A DNA stretch of 64,000 nt, from the NCBI GenBank assembly GCA_963715655.1, contig OY970262.1, positions 310,001-374,000 of the forward strand, read 5' to 3'. Below are positions 53,110 through 60,876 of the stretch, piece by piece (the stretch's first letter is position 1; the number at the start of each line of letters is the position of its first letter). Made by a program: the position numbers and the translations under genes. The stretch is from JANQPD01 sp963715655. GTDB lineage: Bacteria > Bacteroidota > Bacteroidia > Flavobacteriales > Schleiferiaceae. Below the pieces are notes generated by a model that was not told the DNA's origin, did no database searches, and saw nothing but the letters and a program-made list of their open reading frames with translations.

Positions 53110-54378
53110 CTAGTCAATTATCTCTATTTCTTTCAACTTTCCATTGTTGTTGTATTTTCCAATCCCCTGTACTTCGATAGAAGTCTTGTCGTTAAGACTT
53201 TTAGAATATGGTGTATGATCTAAGTAATTTAGCTTATGTAGTATTGTGACTTTTTCCGTTTTGTCATTACCATCTTCATCTTTGAAATAAGCATGTGCTT
53301 TACAATGAAGAGATTCGGTATTCATATCATAAACCAATATTCTATAACTAGTTACTAAATCTTCTTCTTCAAGTAAATCGTCAGGTATAAACTTACTAAC
53401 TCGCTTGAAATAGTCCTTCTCAAGTGAGGTTATAAGAAAAGAATCTTGATTCTCATCATAAATATTAAATTCCATAGAATGAAACCCAACTCCTACAGAT
53501 TGAGAAAGCTTCTCTGATTGCTTTATTATGGTAATTAATGACTTATTTAAAACCTCAGCTATGTCATCATTAATAACAGAATAGTTATTCTCGTATACAT
53601 CATTTAAGGACTCTAAAAGTTCCGTGTAAATCTCAGTCTCGGTAATTTGTGTGTTCTTATTATCGTCAGGTAGCTTATTGAACACGGTATCTAAATACTT
53701 CCCTATATAGATGGAAAGTACATTTCCATCTATATCATTATCAGTTAAAGAAACTTGGGATTGTCCAACATTCTCTACAACTATTTGAAAATCTAATTTG
53801 TAGCTACCCGCTGAAGCAGGTTTGTAATATGTACCTAAATTATATTCTAATTTTCCTAAAGGTCTTAATACGTTGTTTAATGTGGTCGAAGCAAACTCAT
53901 TGAATATCAGAGCATCTTTAGGTCTTGCTTTGTGGTCGTCTGCTATCCCCCCCTTTAAACTAGTGCTAAACTCTAAAGTTGTAGGAATACAAAAATCAGG
54001 ACAATAAGAATTCTCTAAAGGCATCCACTGATTAGGAATTTCATTAAACCTCAATGGAATAATACCCTTTAATGTGCGGTCATAGTTAAAATCAATCAAA
54101 TACACTATCTCGGTTTCCTCAAACACCTTGTATAGCGAAGTTCGTCCAGTAATAAATTCTGCATATAATTTATCTGATGCTAAAACATGAAAATATCGCA
54201 AAAATTGATCTTCATCATTATCCTCTACAATAGAACCTATAACTCTATTCCCAAAACTTGACGTACCAGTATAAAGCATAGGGTCATCATCTGTCAATAG
54301 TTCCAAATAATTAGACTCTATTAACAACAATTTTGACATTACTCTTGGATCATATGCACTTGGTGTCATTGACAACAT
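53110..54378 (-). CDS. Hypothetical protein of a two-gene operon, 422 aa
   Basis: Cytosolic, acidic, no signal peptide. The first ~130 residues (LLIESNYLELLTDDDPMLYTGTSSFGNRVIGSIVEDNDEDQFLRYFHVLASDKLYAEFI...) resemble the DUF6575-type pattern as I recall it; the middle and C-terminal parts are unassigned. Start uncertain: MLSMTPSAY at 54378 overlaps the upstream gene by 13 bases, and later Met codons are possible. With the upstream gene it forms a pair inside the island. A role in defence is only a suggestion from the neighbours. Confidence 0.7.
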   Translation of the reverse strand: MLSMTPSAYDPRVMSKLLLIESNYLELLTDDDPMLYTGTSSFGNRVIGSIVEDNDEDQFLRYFHVLASDKLYAEFITGRTSLYKVFEETEIVYLIDFNYDRTLKGIIPLRFNEIPNQWMPLENSYCPDFCIPTTLEFSTSLKGGIADDHKARPKDALIFNEFASTTLNNVLRPLGKLEYNLGTYYKPASAGSYKLDFQIVVENVGQSQVSLTDNDIDGNVLSIYIGKYLDTVFNKLPDDNKNTQITETEIYTELLESLNDVYENNYSVINDDIAEVLNKSLITIIKQSEKLSQSVGVGFHSMEFNIYDENQDSFLITSLEKDYFKRVSKFIPDDLLEEEDLVTSYRILVYDMNTESLHCKAHAYFKDEDGNDKTEKVTILHKLNYLDHTPYSKSLNDKTSIEVQGIGKYNNNGKLKEIEIID

Positions 54379-54827
54379 TCTTTTCTTAAGTCAATAATGT
54401 CTATAACCTCGATCCCACTATCAGTGGTGAAATTATCCTCCTTATAAAGGGAATGATGATAATTATCAGATATACTAGGAGTATATTCAGTCATTCCAGA
54501 ATCCTCAGTGATTTTAAAAAGTACCGCTGATTTTTTATAATTTGGTGAAACATTAAACTTTGCTTTATATATATTAATCACACTCTTCCTATCCTCTAGT
54601 CCGTAACTATTTATAGAAACAGAGTTCATTTTCCTAAAGTAATCGCACTTGTTTGAAAAATAACTTTCATTCATCTCTTTCCCAAGTTCAGTATGTGTTT
54701 TAAAGTCTACGTTACTTAATTTATCTGCTTTTTTTAACTTTCTAATAAAAACCTTATCATCTGGTATTGTGGCATTTGCTAGTGTATTGCAATTGTTAAT
54801 GTTGTTTTTAAGCTTCTTAAAATCCAT
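54366..54827 (-). CDS. Hypothetical protein, first gene of the two-gene operon, 153 aa
   Basis: No recognised family. Charged, with an N-terminal helix (MDFKKLKNNINNCNTL) and a C-terminal KECCQ. Overlaps the larger downstream gene by 13 bases, implying coupled translation and a stoichiometric complex, or an immunity-like partner. The first 11 bases of the coding sequence equal those of gatA (ATGGATTTTAA), probably by chance. Confidence 0.65.
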   Translation of the reverse strand: MDFKKLKNNINNCNTLANATIPDDKVFIRKLKKADKLSNVDFKTHTELGKEMNESYFSNKCDYFRKMNSVSINSYGLEDRKSVINIYKAKFNVSPNYKKSAVLFKITEDSGMTEYTPSISDNYHHSLYKEDNFTTDSGIEVIDIIDLRKECCQ

Positions 54828-55114
54828 GTATGATAGAACGTTAAAATTTCATTGAGTGTATCTTCCTTAACTTTTCAACTAGTGGATAAGTTCTTATAAG
54901 GATATCATTCCGTGAAAATAAGATTATTTTGTTTAGACGAATTAAAAACAGTAAATATTTATAAAAGCATGAATATTAACAAATTTGAAAGAAAATTTGA
55001 TACCATAGAAAAAGCAGAAAGGTATTTTCAAGAAATAATTTAAAAATCACCCTAGTTCAGAAATGAAAATGCTATAAACCTTTACTGACTTGGTTAAAAC
55101 ATATACATAAAGGA
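54828..55114. other. 287-bp gap in the island
   Basis: AT-rich. Contains a 24-codon frame on plus at 54969-55043 (MNINKFERKFDTIEKAERYFQEII), helical and perhaps a small peptide, but with no further support. Confidence 0.35.
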
Positions 55115-55363
55115 TTAGCTCAATTTCACTAATTCAGACAAATCAACATTCAAAGCTTTTGCGATTACAGCGAGTTTAATGATACTGATACCCACTTTAC
55201 CTTTTTCAATTTTATACAGGTATTGGCGATCACTATGTATCTTATTAGCAAGGTCGGTTTGACTTAATCCTACTCTTTCTCTGACCACTCGAATGTTATT
55301 ACCAACAGCAACCCCAACTGTATTTTTAATCTCCTCAATTTCTGATATAGATAAATCTGACAT
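55115..55363 (-). CDS. XRE-family transcriptional regulator, 82 aa
   Basis: A complete helix-turn-helix (VRERVGLSQTDLANKIHSDRQYLYKIEKGKVGISIIKLAVIAKALNVDLSELV) preceded by a short helix. Small Cro/CI-like repressors of this size usually control divergent genes. The 100-bp gap to the small gene at 55464 contains an operator-like GTAGTAAAATAT, and a CCCCAA/TTGGGG hairpin sits at the start codon. Probably regulates the island. Confidence 0.88.
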   Translation of the reverse strand: MSDLSISEIEEIKNTVGVAVGNNIRVVRERVGLSQTDLANKIHSDRQYLYKIEKGKVGISIIKLAVIAKALNVDLSELVKLS

Positions 55364-55422
55364 ACCCCAAATTTCATTGGGGTTGTAAAAAATACTGTAA
55401 CCTTATATTACTGCATTGAGTT

Positions 55423-55434
55423 ATATTTTACTAC
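55423..55434. promoter_or_regulatory. Operator-like sequence shared with the transposase promoter
   Basis: ATATTTTACTAC (complement GTAGTAAAATAT) is identical to part of the dyad at 52038-52055 and is followed on plus by ATTCG, resembling the ATTTG there. It overlaps TACATTCG, the probable -7 box of the gene at 55464. Confidence 0.5.
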
Positions 55435-55463
55435 ATTCGCTTAAATTAATAAAATATAGAGAT

Positions 55464-55652
55464 ATGCCAAAATTTAACATTCCGAAAGTAGTAGTCAAGT
55501 GGAAAGGACGCGGTGAAGAAGTAATTCACGATGTGGAACTAATTGCTCCATTCACTCCAAATAATGACAAAAGAACAAAAGAACTGTTGAAAGATAAATT
55601 AGGATGTGATGGTATCGGAACAGTTCACACACCAATTACTATAATCAAATAA
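55464..55652 (+). CDS. Small island protein, 62 aa
   Basis: Start at ATG 55464 (MPKFNIPKVVVKWKGRGEEVIHDVEL); an in-frame extension upstream is not believed because of the promoter there. The basic N-terminal half is beta-like; the C-terminal half is NDKRTKELLKDKLGCDGIGTVHTPITIIK. A second, truncated copy of that C-terminal half lies at 56361-56456, so the gene has been duplicated locally. Function unknown. Divergent from the XRE regulator and 4 bases before a T9SS protein gene. Confidence 0.65.
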   Translation: MPKFNIPKVVVKWKGRGEEVIHDVELIAPFTPNNDKRTKELLKDKLGCDGIGTVHTPITIIK

Positions 55653-55656
55653 AATT

Positions 55657-56289
55657 ATGAGAAATCAATATTTTCTAACTCTCTTGTTAAGCTCAGTATC
55701 ACTATTTCTTTTCTCTCAAAAAGATAGCGTTGTGTACTCTGATAATAATGTTAATGTTGGAGTTACAGTTCCTTATGTAATTGTAGCACAATTTGATAGT
55801 ACGAAAGTAGTATTTGAAATCACTGCAACAAATAGTGACCCTGATCCCGAAATTTTTGTTAATAATTTATTCATAATGAAACTATCTAACGTTATAGTAA
55901 CTTATACAGATTCATTCTATGTTAATAAGAATGATGAGATTAAATTTACTGTTCCTGATGATAATCCAACTTTTGATGGTAGATTTGGAATGACTATCAG
56001 ACTTTCTATTAAAGTAGATACCACTAATCAAAACCCTAGTGGTTTAGCTTTGAACGAGTTTAAAGCAGACTTGGAAATTTACCCAAATCCCGCTACAAGT
56101 TTTATTCAAGTTAGCTCCTTATACACAAATAAGAAATTACACTTTAACATTGTAAACAGCTTTGGACAAATTATAAAATACGGTATTCTTGAAGATAGAA
56201 TTAGTGTTGATGATTTACCCAAAGGAATTTATACCCTTCAATTAAGCGGTGTATATGAACATACCAGAACAAAGTTTATGAAAAAGTAA
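55657..56289 (+). CDS. Small T9SS-sorted protein, 210 aa
   Basis: Signal peptide (FLTLLLSSVSLFLFSQ), a ~110-residue beta-sandwich of unknown family, and a sorting domain (LEIYPNPATSFIQVSS ... LPKGIYTLQLSG ... RTKFMKK). It starts 4 bases after the 62-aa gene, so the two are one transcript, although one product is secreted and the other is not. Unusual as a T9SS cargo encoded inside a mobile-looking island. Confidence 0.8.
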   Translation: MRNQYFLTLLLSSVSLFLFSQKDSVVYSDNNVNVGVTVPYVIVAQFDSTKVVFEITATNSDPDPEIFVNNLFIMKLSNVIVTYTDSFYVNKNDEIKFTVPDDNPTFDGRFGMTIRLSIKVDTTNQNPSGLALNEFKADLEIYPNPATSFIQVSSLYTNKKLHFNIVNSFGQIIKYGILEDRISVDDLPKGIYTLQLSGVYEHTRTKFMKK

Positions 56290-56307
56290 ACAAAGAGTAA
56301 GACCCTA

Positions 56308-56349
56308 TTTAAATAACCCACCTTTATTAAGTTAGAAGGGTTATTTAAA
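56308..56349 (+). terminator. 12-bp inverted repeat after the small T9SS gene
   Basis: TTTAAATAACCC and its exact complement (56338-56349) with an 18-base loop; no T-run except the short AACGGTTTT. Possibly a weak terminator or transcript end. Confidence 0.5.
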
Positions 56350-56360
56350 CGGTTTTATGA

Positions 56361-56456
56361 AAAACAAGTAATGACAACAGAACCAAGGAAATAATTCAAG
56401 AAAAAATTGGATGTAAAAAAGTAGGTGGTGTGTATACACCTATCACTGAAATTTAG
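56361..56456 (+). pseudogene. Decayed second copy of the 62-aa island protein
   Basis: The frame reads SNDNRTKEIIQEKIGCKKVG and then GVYTPITEI-stop, matching the C-terminal half of the protein at 55464-55652 (NDKRTKELLKDKLGCDGIG, TVHTPITIIK). There is no start codon, and the upstream part is missing. A further hairpin (GCG..CTATC / GATAG..CGC) follows at 56473-56500. Confidence 0.7.
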
Positions 56457-56549
56457 ACTTACATATTCTACCGCGTTCTATCCCAAAATAGATAGAGCGC
56501 AAACTCTTATAGGAGCATCAAAGATTTTATATATAGAAATAAAGTCGTC

Positions 56550-56849
56550 ATGCTTAAAACTGTATTAAACAAAATTATCGTATTTTTCCAAAGTGTAATA
56601 AAATACCTTTCTATGAAAAGTGAAAAAAATTATATAGAGGATAAAAAACAGATTGAAAATTTATTAAGTGCTGTGACTTCCGATAAAAAACTATCGGAAG
56701 AATCTAGAGAAGGTTTAACTAATTCTTTGAAAAATGTTCGCTTGTTTTTAAATCATGCTATCCAAGATCATGAAAACTCAATTCAATCAACGAAAACAAC
56801 AAAAGCGAAAAGAAACATTGAAAAATTTAACAAGTTCGACCAAGAATAG
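56550..56849 (+). CDS. Hypothetical helical protein, 99 aa
   Basis: A hydrophobic or amphipathic start (LKTVLNKIIVFFQSVIKYL) is followed by a long coiled-coil-like part (EDKKQIENLLSAVTSDKKLSEESREGLTNSLKNVRLFLNHAIQDHE). The second ATG (MKSEKNY) is an alternative start. No family. It ends 2 bases from the converging gene at 56852. Confidence 0.5.
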   Translation: MLKTVLNKIIVFFQSVIKYLSMKSEKNYIEDKKQIENLLSAVTSDKKLSEESREGLTNSLKNVRLFLNHAIQDHENSIQSTKTTKAKRNIEKFNKFDQE

Positions 56850-56851
56850 AA

Positions 56852-57049
56852 CTAATATTTTTTCCTAAAAGTCTTTACATCTGCTGAAAGATTACTTTCC
56901 TTACCAACCTGTTTTTCCTCCTCCTCACTATCCACAAGGAAAATATCCCAAGTTTGTAAGTATTGGTTCTTTTTTTGCTTTAATACATCCGTACTCAACT
57001 CCCTTTGCTCCTTATCCTCTCTTACATACTCTAAATAGCGTTTAATCAT
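56852..57049 (-). CDS. Small hypothetical protein, 65 aa
   Basis: Highly charged, mostly helical (RYLEYVREDKEQRELSTDVLKQKKNQYLQTWDIFLVDSEEEEK). No family. Convergent with the preceding gene and the last frame before the right inverted repeat. AT-rich; the next gene lies 445 bp further on. Confidence 0.45.
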   Translation of the reverse strand: MIKRYLEYVREDKEQRELSTDVLKQKKNQYLQTWDIFLVDSEEEEKQVGKESNLSADVKTFRKKY

Positions 57050-57158
57050 ATCCTATATATTAAAACGTTAAGGTGTTCTAATTAGCTTTGCTAGTATTAT
57101 TCAATGTGAACTAAAACCCCCAAATTAGATGACTTAAAATCCTATCTTGAGGAAAACT

Positions 57159-57178
57159 CATCACAGCAGGTTACATTA
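57159..57178. repeat. Right 20-bp inverted repeat of the accessory island
   Basis: CATCACAGCAGGTTACATTA, exact reverse complement of 50218-50237. The 6.9 kb between the copies are the island. Confidence 0.75.
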
Positions 57179-57422
57179 AGGGTTAGTTCTTTAACTAATT
57201 AATTTTGGTATTGATTGAATTATGTGATCTGTAACTAAGTCAAAAACGTAAAAAGGACTTAAAAAATATTCTTTTACGTGCAACTTATCACTCTTTAAAA
57301 TTGTAATGCCGCCTTTAGCAGTAGGCTGTGCGAAGGATTGGAAGTATGTTTTACAAATATGCGGGACACCAGCCATACCTTCCCGCTTGATGGGTTGAAA
57401 ATTAAAAGCAGAACAGTAAAAT

Positions 57423-57440
57423 ATACCTAAATCTAGGTAT
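57423..57440. promoter_or_regulatory. Shared palindromic site, copy 1
   Basis: ATACCT-AAATCT-AGGTAT, identical to 58721-58738, with 4 further identical bases on the left (AAAT). It lies 54 bases before the start codon of the lipoprotein gene. Confidence 0.7.
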
Positions 57441-57493
57441 GGTAAGGCTTAAATAATAGTTTTTTATTTACCCAAAATTAAAACTTAATAATT

Positions 57494-58465
57494 ATGATCA
57501 AGTCTTTTTTAAAAATCAGCTTTTTAGCTGGCCTAGTATTTTTTTCTTTAGCATCATGTAATAAAGAAGATAACACGGGAAACAACAACAATGGCAACGG
57601 TGCAGGTGATGGTAATGGCAACCCCCAAGGCATCAGGCTAAAGTCTATATCCTATGGTAATGAAGAACTATATACCATAACCTATGATGGCGAAAAGGTG
57701 AAAGAGATTATCGGCAAAGAGGACAATGATGAGTTTAAAATTGAAGTTTCTTACGCAGGTAATAAAATTATTTTGCGGAATTGGGAAAAACAGGGCGGTA
57801 CGTGGGTACAGGGCGATTATAGTACCGAAAGAACCGTTGAGAATGGTTTAATAACGCAGCAAATAGAGTTTGGTGCAGGAGTGGTAGATTATAAAGAGGT
57901 TTATGTATACTCAGGCACGAAAATGACGCGTAGAACAAGTTTTGAAAATTCCTCTATAGGTTTGGAGGAATATTACAAAAGCGAGTACACCTATCAAAGC
58001 GATAAAATTAAAGAAATATTGAGCTCGTCCAAAAATTCTCAAGTTTGGAGGTTGAGCGATAAGGAGGTATTTACCCATGGGAGTGATGGCTTGGGGCTTG
58101 TGGAGTCAAGCTATGACAATGGCGTTACTTGGTCTAATGGCTATAAATCAGAATACACCTATGCTGGTGGTAAGGTTAGTAGGATTGAAGAATATGATTG
58201 GAACGCTGACAATATTTCTTGGGAAAAAGAAGGCCACAGCGATTATGAATACAACGCAGATGGTAGCCTAAAAAAAACAACGTATGATGATGGAGATATT
58301 TTTACCTTCGGTTATGAAACAGGCGTTGGTAATCTAAAAGTGATTTTTGGATATCCAAGTTCATCATTGTACGCCCGTCCTGATGGAAATTTTTACAAAA
58401 ATCAAGAGAAAAATCACTTTCAAGTACTTAGAGAGAAATTGGCTGCTATAAGTAAGTTTCTCTAA
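57494..58465 (+). CDS. Lipoprotein with YD-like/RHS-like repeats, 323 aa
   Basis: Lipobox FSLASC-NKED, then a Gly/Asn-rich linker (GNNNNGNGAGDGNGN). The rest is a series of ~20-residue strand pairs (YTITYDGEKVKEIIG, YVYSGTKMTRRTSF, YTYAGGKVSRIEEY, YEYNADGSLKKTTYDDG) of the DUF4595/YD-repeat type. Probably on the outer membrane; no catalytic motif. The start is close to the shared palindromic site, suggesting co-regulation with the genes at 58791-60677. An intrinsic terminator follows. Confidence 0.8.
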   Translation: MIKSFLKISFLAGLVFFSLASCNKEDNTGNNNNGNGAGDGNGNPQGIRLKSISYGNEELYTITYDGEKVKEIIGKEDNDEFKIEVSYAGNKIILRNWEKQGGTWVQGDYSTERTVENGLITQQIEFGAGVVDYKEVYVYSGTKMTRRTSFENSSIGLEEYYKSEYTYQSDKIKEILSSSKNSQVWRLSDKEVFTHGSDGLGLVESSYDNGVTWSNGYKSEYTYAGGKVSRIEEYDWNADNISWEKEGHSDYEYNADGSLKKTTYDDGDIFTFGYETGVGNLKVIFGYPSSSLYARPDGNFYKNQEKNHFQVLREKLAAISKFL

Positions 58466-58491
58466 AAAACTAAAGTGTTATTGTGTTAATT

Positions 58492-58518
58492 AAACCCTGC
58501 ATTGAGCGGGGTTTTTTT
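58492..58518 (+). terminator. Intrinsic terminator
   Basis: AAACCCTGC, loop ATTGA, GCGGGGTTTTTTT. Downstream of the lipoprotein gene at 57494. Confidence 0.8.
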
Positions 58519-58720
58519 ATGCTAATAAAACTGTAACGTTTTGTTATACAGTATTGTACCATTAGAACAAGCCTATTCTTTTAAGCCCCCCCTTAAGTTA
58601 GTAACATTGGGCTAAAATGGATTTAAAAGTTTGATTGACATGGAGCTAAAACTCCACCGTAAGTAGTTGTTGGCCGCATTTAAAAAAGGAGGTTAACCAT
58701 ATTTACTTTTACATGAAAAT

Positions 58721-58738
58721 ATACCTAAATCTAGGTAT
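58721..58738. promoter_or_regulatory. Shared palindromic site, copy 2
   Basis: ATACCTAAATCTAGGTAT, identical to 57423-57440, 52 bases before the ATG at 58791. The equal distance to both start codons (54 and 52 bases) supports an operator. The rest of 58519-58790 shows nothing. Confidence 0.7.
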
Positions 58739-58790
58739 TGTGTGCGGTATAAAATGATTGGTCATTTGCATTGAAACAAATAAAAGCAGC

Positions 58791-59849
58791 ATGACAACAA
58801 ACGAACACTTTTTAAAATTAAAGGCACTTAAAGGCTTTTTAAATAGAACATCATTTATAATAGCTTATGTGCTAGGCATACTGTTTTTAGTTTCTTCCTG
58901 TACTGTTACACAAAAAATAAACTATGGCACTATTAGCGTTCCGCAAGAAGGGGGAATAAGGTTTATACAATTTACCGAAAATAGCAACACGGTGGTAGCA
59001 CCTTATATTTCAGTAAGTGGAGGCAGAATTGCCTGGTATGCAGCACCCCTTATCGCGCTAAGCGGAGATGGAGAAAAAATTGCTTTTTTGGGCAGAAAAG
59101 GTGGTAAGGACAACATTTTTATTAGAAAAACATCTGGCGGTAAAACTACCGTGCAGCGCACTTTTAAAGATAGGGTGGCCGATATGGCTTTTTCTCCTGA
59201 TGGTGAAAAAATTGCGTTTAGCGATGCAAGTGGCGGTAATGCTGATGTTTTTATGATAAATGCCGATCAAGGTGCAGCTATTCAACAAATAACTAGCACC
59301 ACTATGGATGAGTTGGGCCCTATGTTTTCTCCAGACAATCGGTACGTGTTTTTTACAAAAGCCGAGCAGAATATAGTAAACGGCTTGCCGGTGGTAAAAT
59401 ATTACGTTTGGAATTTTGATAGAGAAACCTCATTACAAACACAATTTGGCGAAGGCTCTACACCGGTATTAATGCCTGATGGAAAAAGCTTATTGGTAAC
59501 CCGCATCAATAGCGATTCTGGCTTAGGTGAAATCTGGATGATAAATATAGATTCAGGTCAAGAAACGCTATTGCTTAGTGATTCTGAAACCGGATTTAGT
59601 AGTCCTTCGGTAGCGCCTGATGGCAAATCTTTTATATGCGTAGGTGCTTCACCAAAAACGCCTACTACACCACCTAATTTAGATATTTATTCGCTACGCA
59701 TAGATGGCACGGGGCTTACCCAACTTACGTTTCACCCGGGTCATGATGCCTCTCCTATTTACACGCCCGATGGAAAATCCTTGTTTTTTCTTAGTCAAAG
59801 AGGAGATGAAGAAGGAACGTTTAATGTTTGGAAAATGAACATCAAATAA
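58791..59849 (+). CDS. TolB-like beta-propeller protein, 352 aa
   Basis: ATG 58791 (MTTNEHFLKLKALKGF...), with a hydrophobic segment and lipobox-like LFLVSSC-TVTQ at about residues 28-36. Five to six WD40-like/TolB repeats follow, each with the SPDGEKIAF-type core (ALSGDGEKIAFLGRKGG, AFSPDGEKIAFSDASGG, MFSPDNRYVFFTKAEQ, LMPDGKSLLVTRINS, SVAPDGKSFICVGAS, IYTPDGKSLFFLSQRG). It probably binds another protein or glycan in the periplasm or on the surface. Followed 18 bases later by an outer-membrane protein, in one transcript. Confidence 0.82.
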   Translation: MTTNEHFLKLKALKGFLNRTSFIIAYVLGILFLVSSCTVTQKINYGTISVPQEGGIRFIQFTENSNTVVAPYISVSGGRIAWYAAPLIALSGDGEKIAFLGRKGGKDNIFIRKTSGGKTTVQRTFKDRVADMAFSPDGEKIAFSDASGGNADVFMINADQGAAIQQITSTTMDELGPMFSPDNRYVFFTKAEQNIVNGLPVVKYYVWNFDRETSLQTQFGEGSTPVLMPDGKSLLVTRINSDSGLGEIWMINIDSGQETLLLSDSETGFSSPSVAPDGKSFICVGASPKTPTTPPNLDIYSLRIDGTGLTQLTFHPGHDASPIYTPDGKSLFFLSQRGDEEGTFNVWKMNIK

Positions 59850-59867
59850 TTTTAAAATTAAAAGAAA

Positions 59868-60677
59868 ATGAAAAAGTATTTATGTACCGCAATGGTGTTA
59901 TGGAGTTTTATGATGCACGCGCAAGTTGTAGGAGGTGGAAAAGCGCCTACAGCAGTTGCACAACCTGAAGATTCAAAAGAAGAAAAAAAGGATGGCAAAA
60001 CAAAAATCAAGTTTTTCTCTATTGGTTATATCATGCCAACGGCTTCTGCAAGTTTACCTAGCGTATCTGATTTTTACAATCAAGTGGGAGGTAATAGCAA
60101 TAAGGATTTTGGCGGAATGGGTTTAGATAAAGGTGTTTCTATGGCGATAGGTACGCACAGTTTATACACACTCAGTAAAAGTGTACCACTAAAGTTAGGC
60201 TATACCTTAGCTGTAAGTTTACGGTATATCCACACAAACTGGCAAGATTTTAATTTTAGAAATTTAGACGAACCAATAAGTGTAGAAGAATTTGGCTTGT
60301 ATTCTACAGGGTTAGATATAGGACCAGTATTTAGTTATGAACTCTCAAAAGTAATTAGCCTTTTTGTTACGTATAACATCACCCCTTCTATTGTAATCCT
60401 TCCTTATTTTTCCGCATCGAACACTGAAGGCTTTGTTCAGTTGCAACCTTCTGGTTTTGAGTATGATGAAATATTTGCATTTAAAGGATTTCATCAAATA
60501 AGTGTAAAAGCCAAGTTTAAAAATATTGGGGTGGGTTTTAACATTGATTGGGGCACCTTAAATGAGGAGTATAGTTATGAATATGGAAATAACTCTGATT
60601 TTACGAGGACTTCCAATACGTTTGACAAAGAGATAAGCACTACTTCTGTTGGTTTGGCTTTAACCTTTTACTATTAA
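59868..60677 (+). CDS. Outer-membrane beta-barrel protein, 269 aa
   Basis: Signal peptide (KKYLCTAMVLWSFMMHAQ), a short Lys/Glu-rich linker (EDSKEEKKDGKTKIK), then amphipathic strands typical of a barrel, ending ...LALTFYY with aromatic residues. No family name. Cotranscribed with the TolB-like propeller, which may act with it at the outer membrane. Confidence 0.75.
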   Translation: MKKYLCTAMVLWSFMMHAQVVGGGKAPTAVAQPEDSKEEKKDGKTKIKFFSIGYIMPTASASLPSVSDFYNQVGGNSNKDFGGMGLDKGVSMAIGTHSLYTLSKSVPLKLGYTLAVSLRYIHTNWQDFNFRNLDEPISVEEFGLYSTGLDIGPVFSYELSKVISLFVTYNITPSIVILPYFSASNTEGFVQLQPSGFEYDEIFAFKGFHQISVKAKFKNIGVGFNIDWGTLNEEYSYEYGNNSDFTRTSNTFDKEISTTSVGLALTFYY

Positions 60678-60876
60678 TTAATAATTGGCATGTGCGTTTT
60701 GTTGTGCCTGTGCTATAGGTAAAAAGTCTTATTTAACACGATAACTCCCCCTTGGGAGAATATTCCCTCAAGGAGGAAAATAATAGGCAGCGTTTAAATA
60801 ATACACTTGAGCGCCCTGTACATTTATGCTGATTTTCTTTTGTTGCTCTTGTTGAGGTACTTATTTATAAAAGGCG

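Larger units (their letters stand above)
57050..57493. other. Right boundary region of the island
   Basis: Contains the right inverted repeat (57159-57178). At 57112-57130 there is AACCCCCAAATTAGATGA, similar to the start of the winged-helix gene (AACCCCAATTTAGATGA on the minus strand at about 50881-50897). A GCGGG...CCCGC palindrome lies at 57361-57386. The minus-strand frame 57191-57376 has no convincing protein features. Confidence 0.5.

Noticed and set aside
51964..53113. 8-bp CTAGTGAA/TTCACTAG as transposon ends
   Set aside because: Too short; adjoining bases do not match, and the right copy overlaps the stop of the neighbouring gene.
47727..54827. Shared first bases of gatA and the 153-aa gene (ATGGATTTTAA)
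   Set aside because: Only about 11-13 bases of AT-rich sequence; probably chance.
57191..57376. 61-codon frame on the minus strand (QPTAKGGIT)
   Set aside because: It is derived from a repeat-like region with a GCGGG/CCCGC palindrome and has no start signal or homology I know.
50102..57490. Prophage or integrative element with integrase
   Set aside because: No integrase, phage structural or conjugation gene is present; only an IS1595-like transposase.
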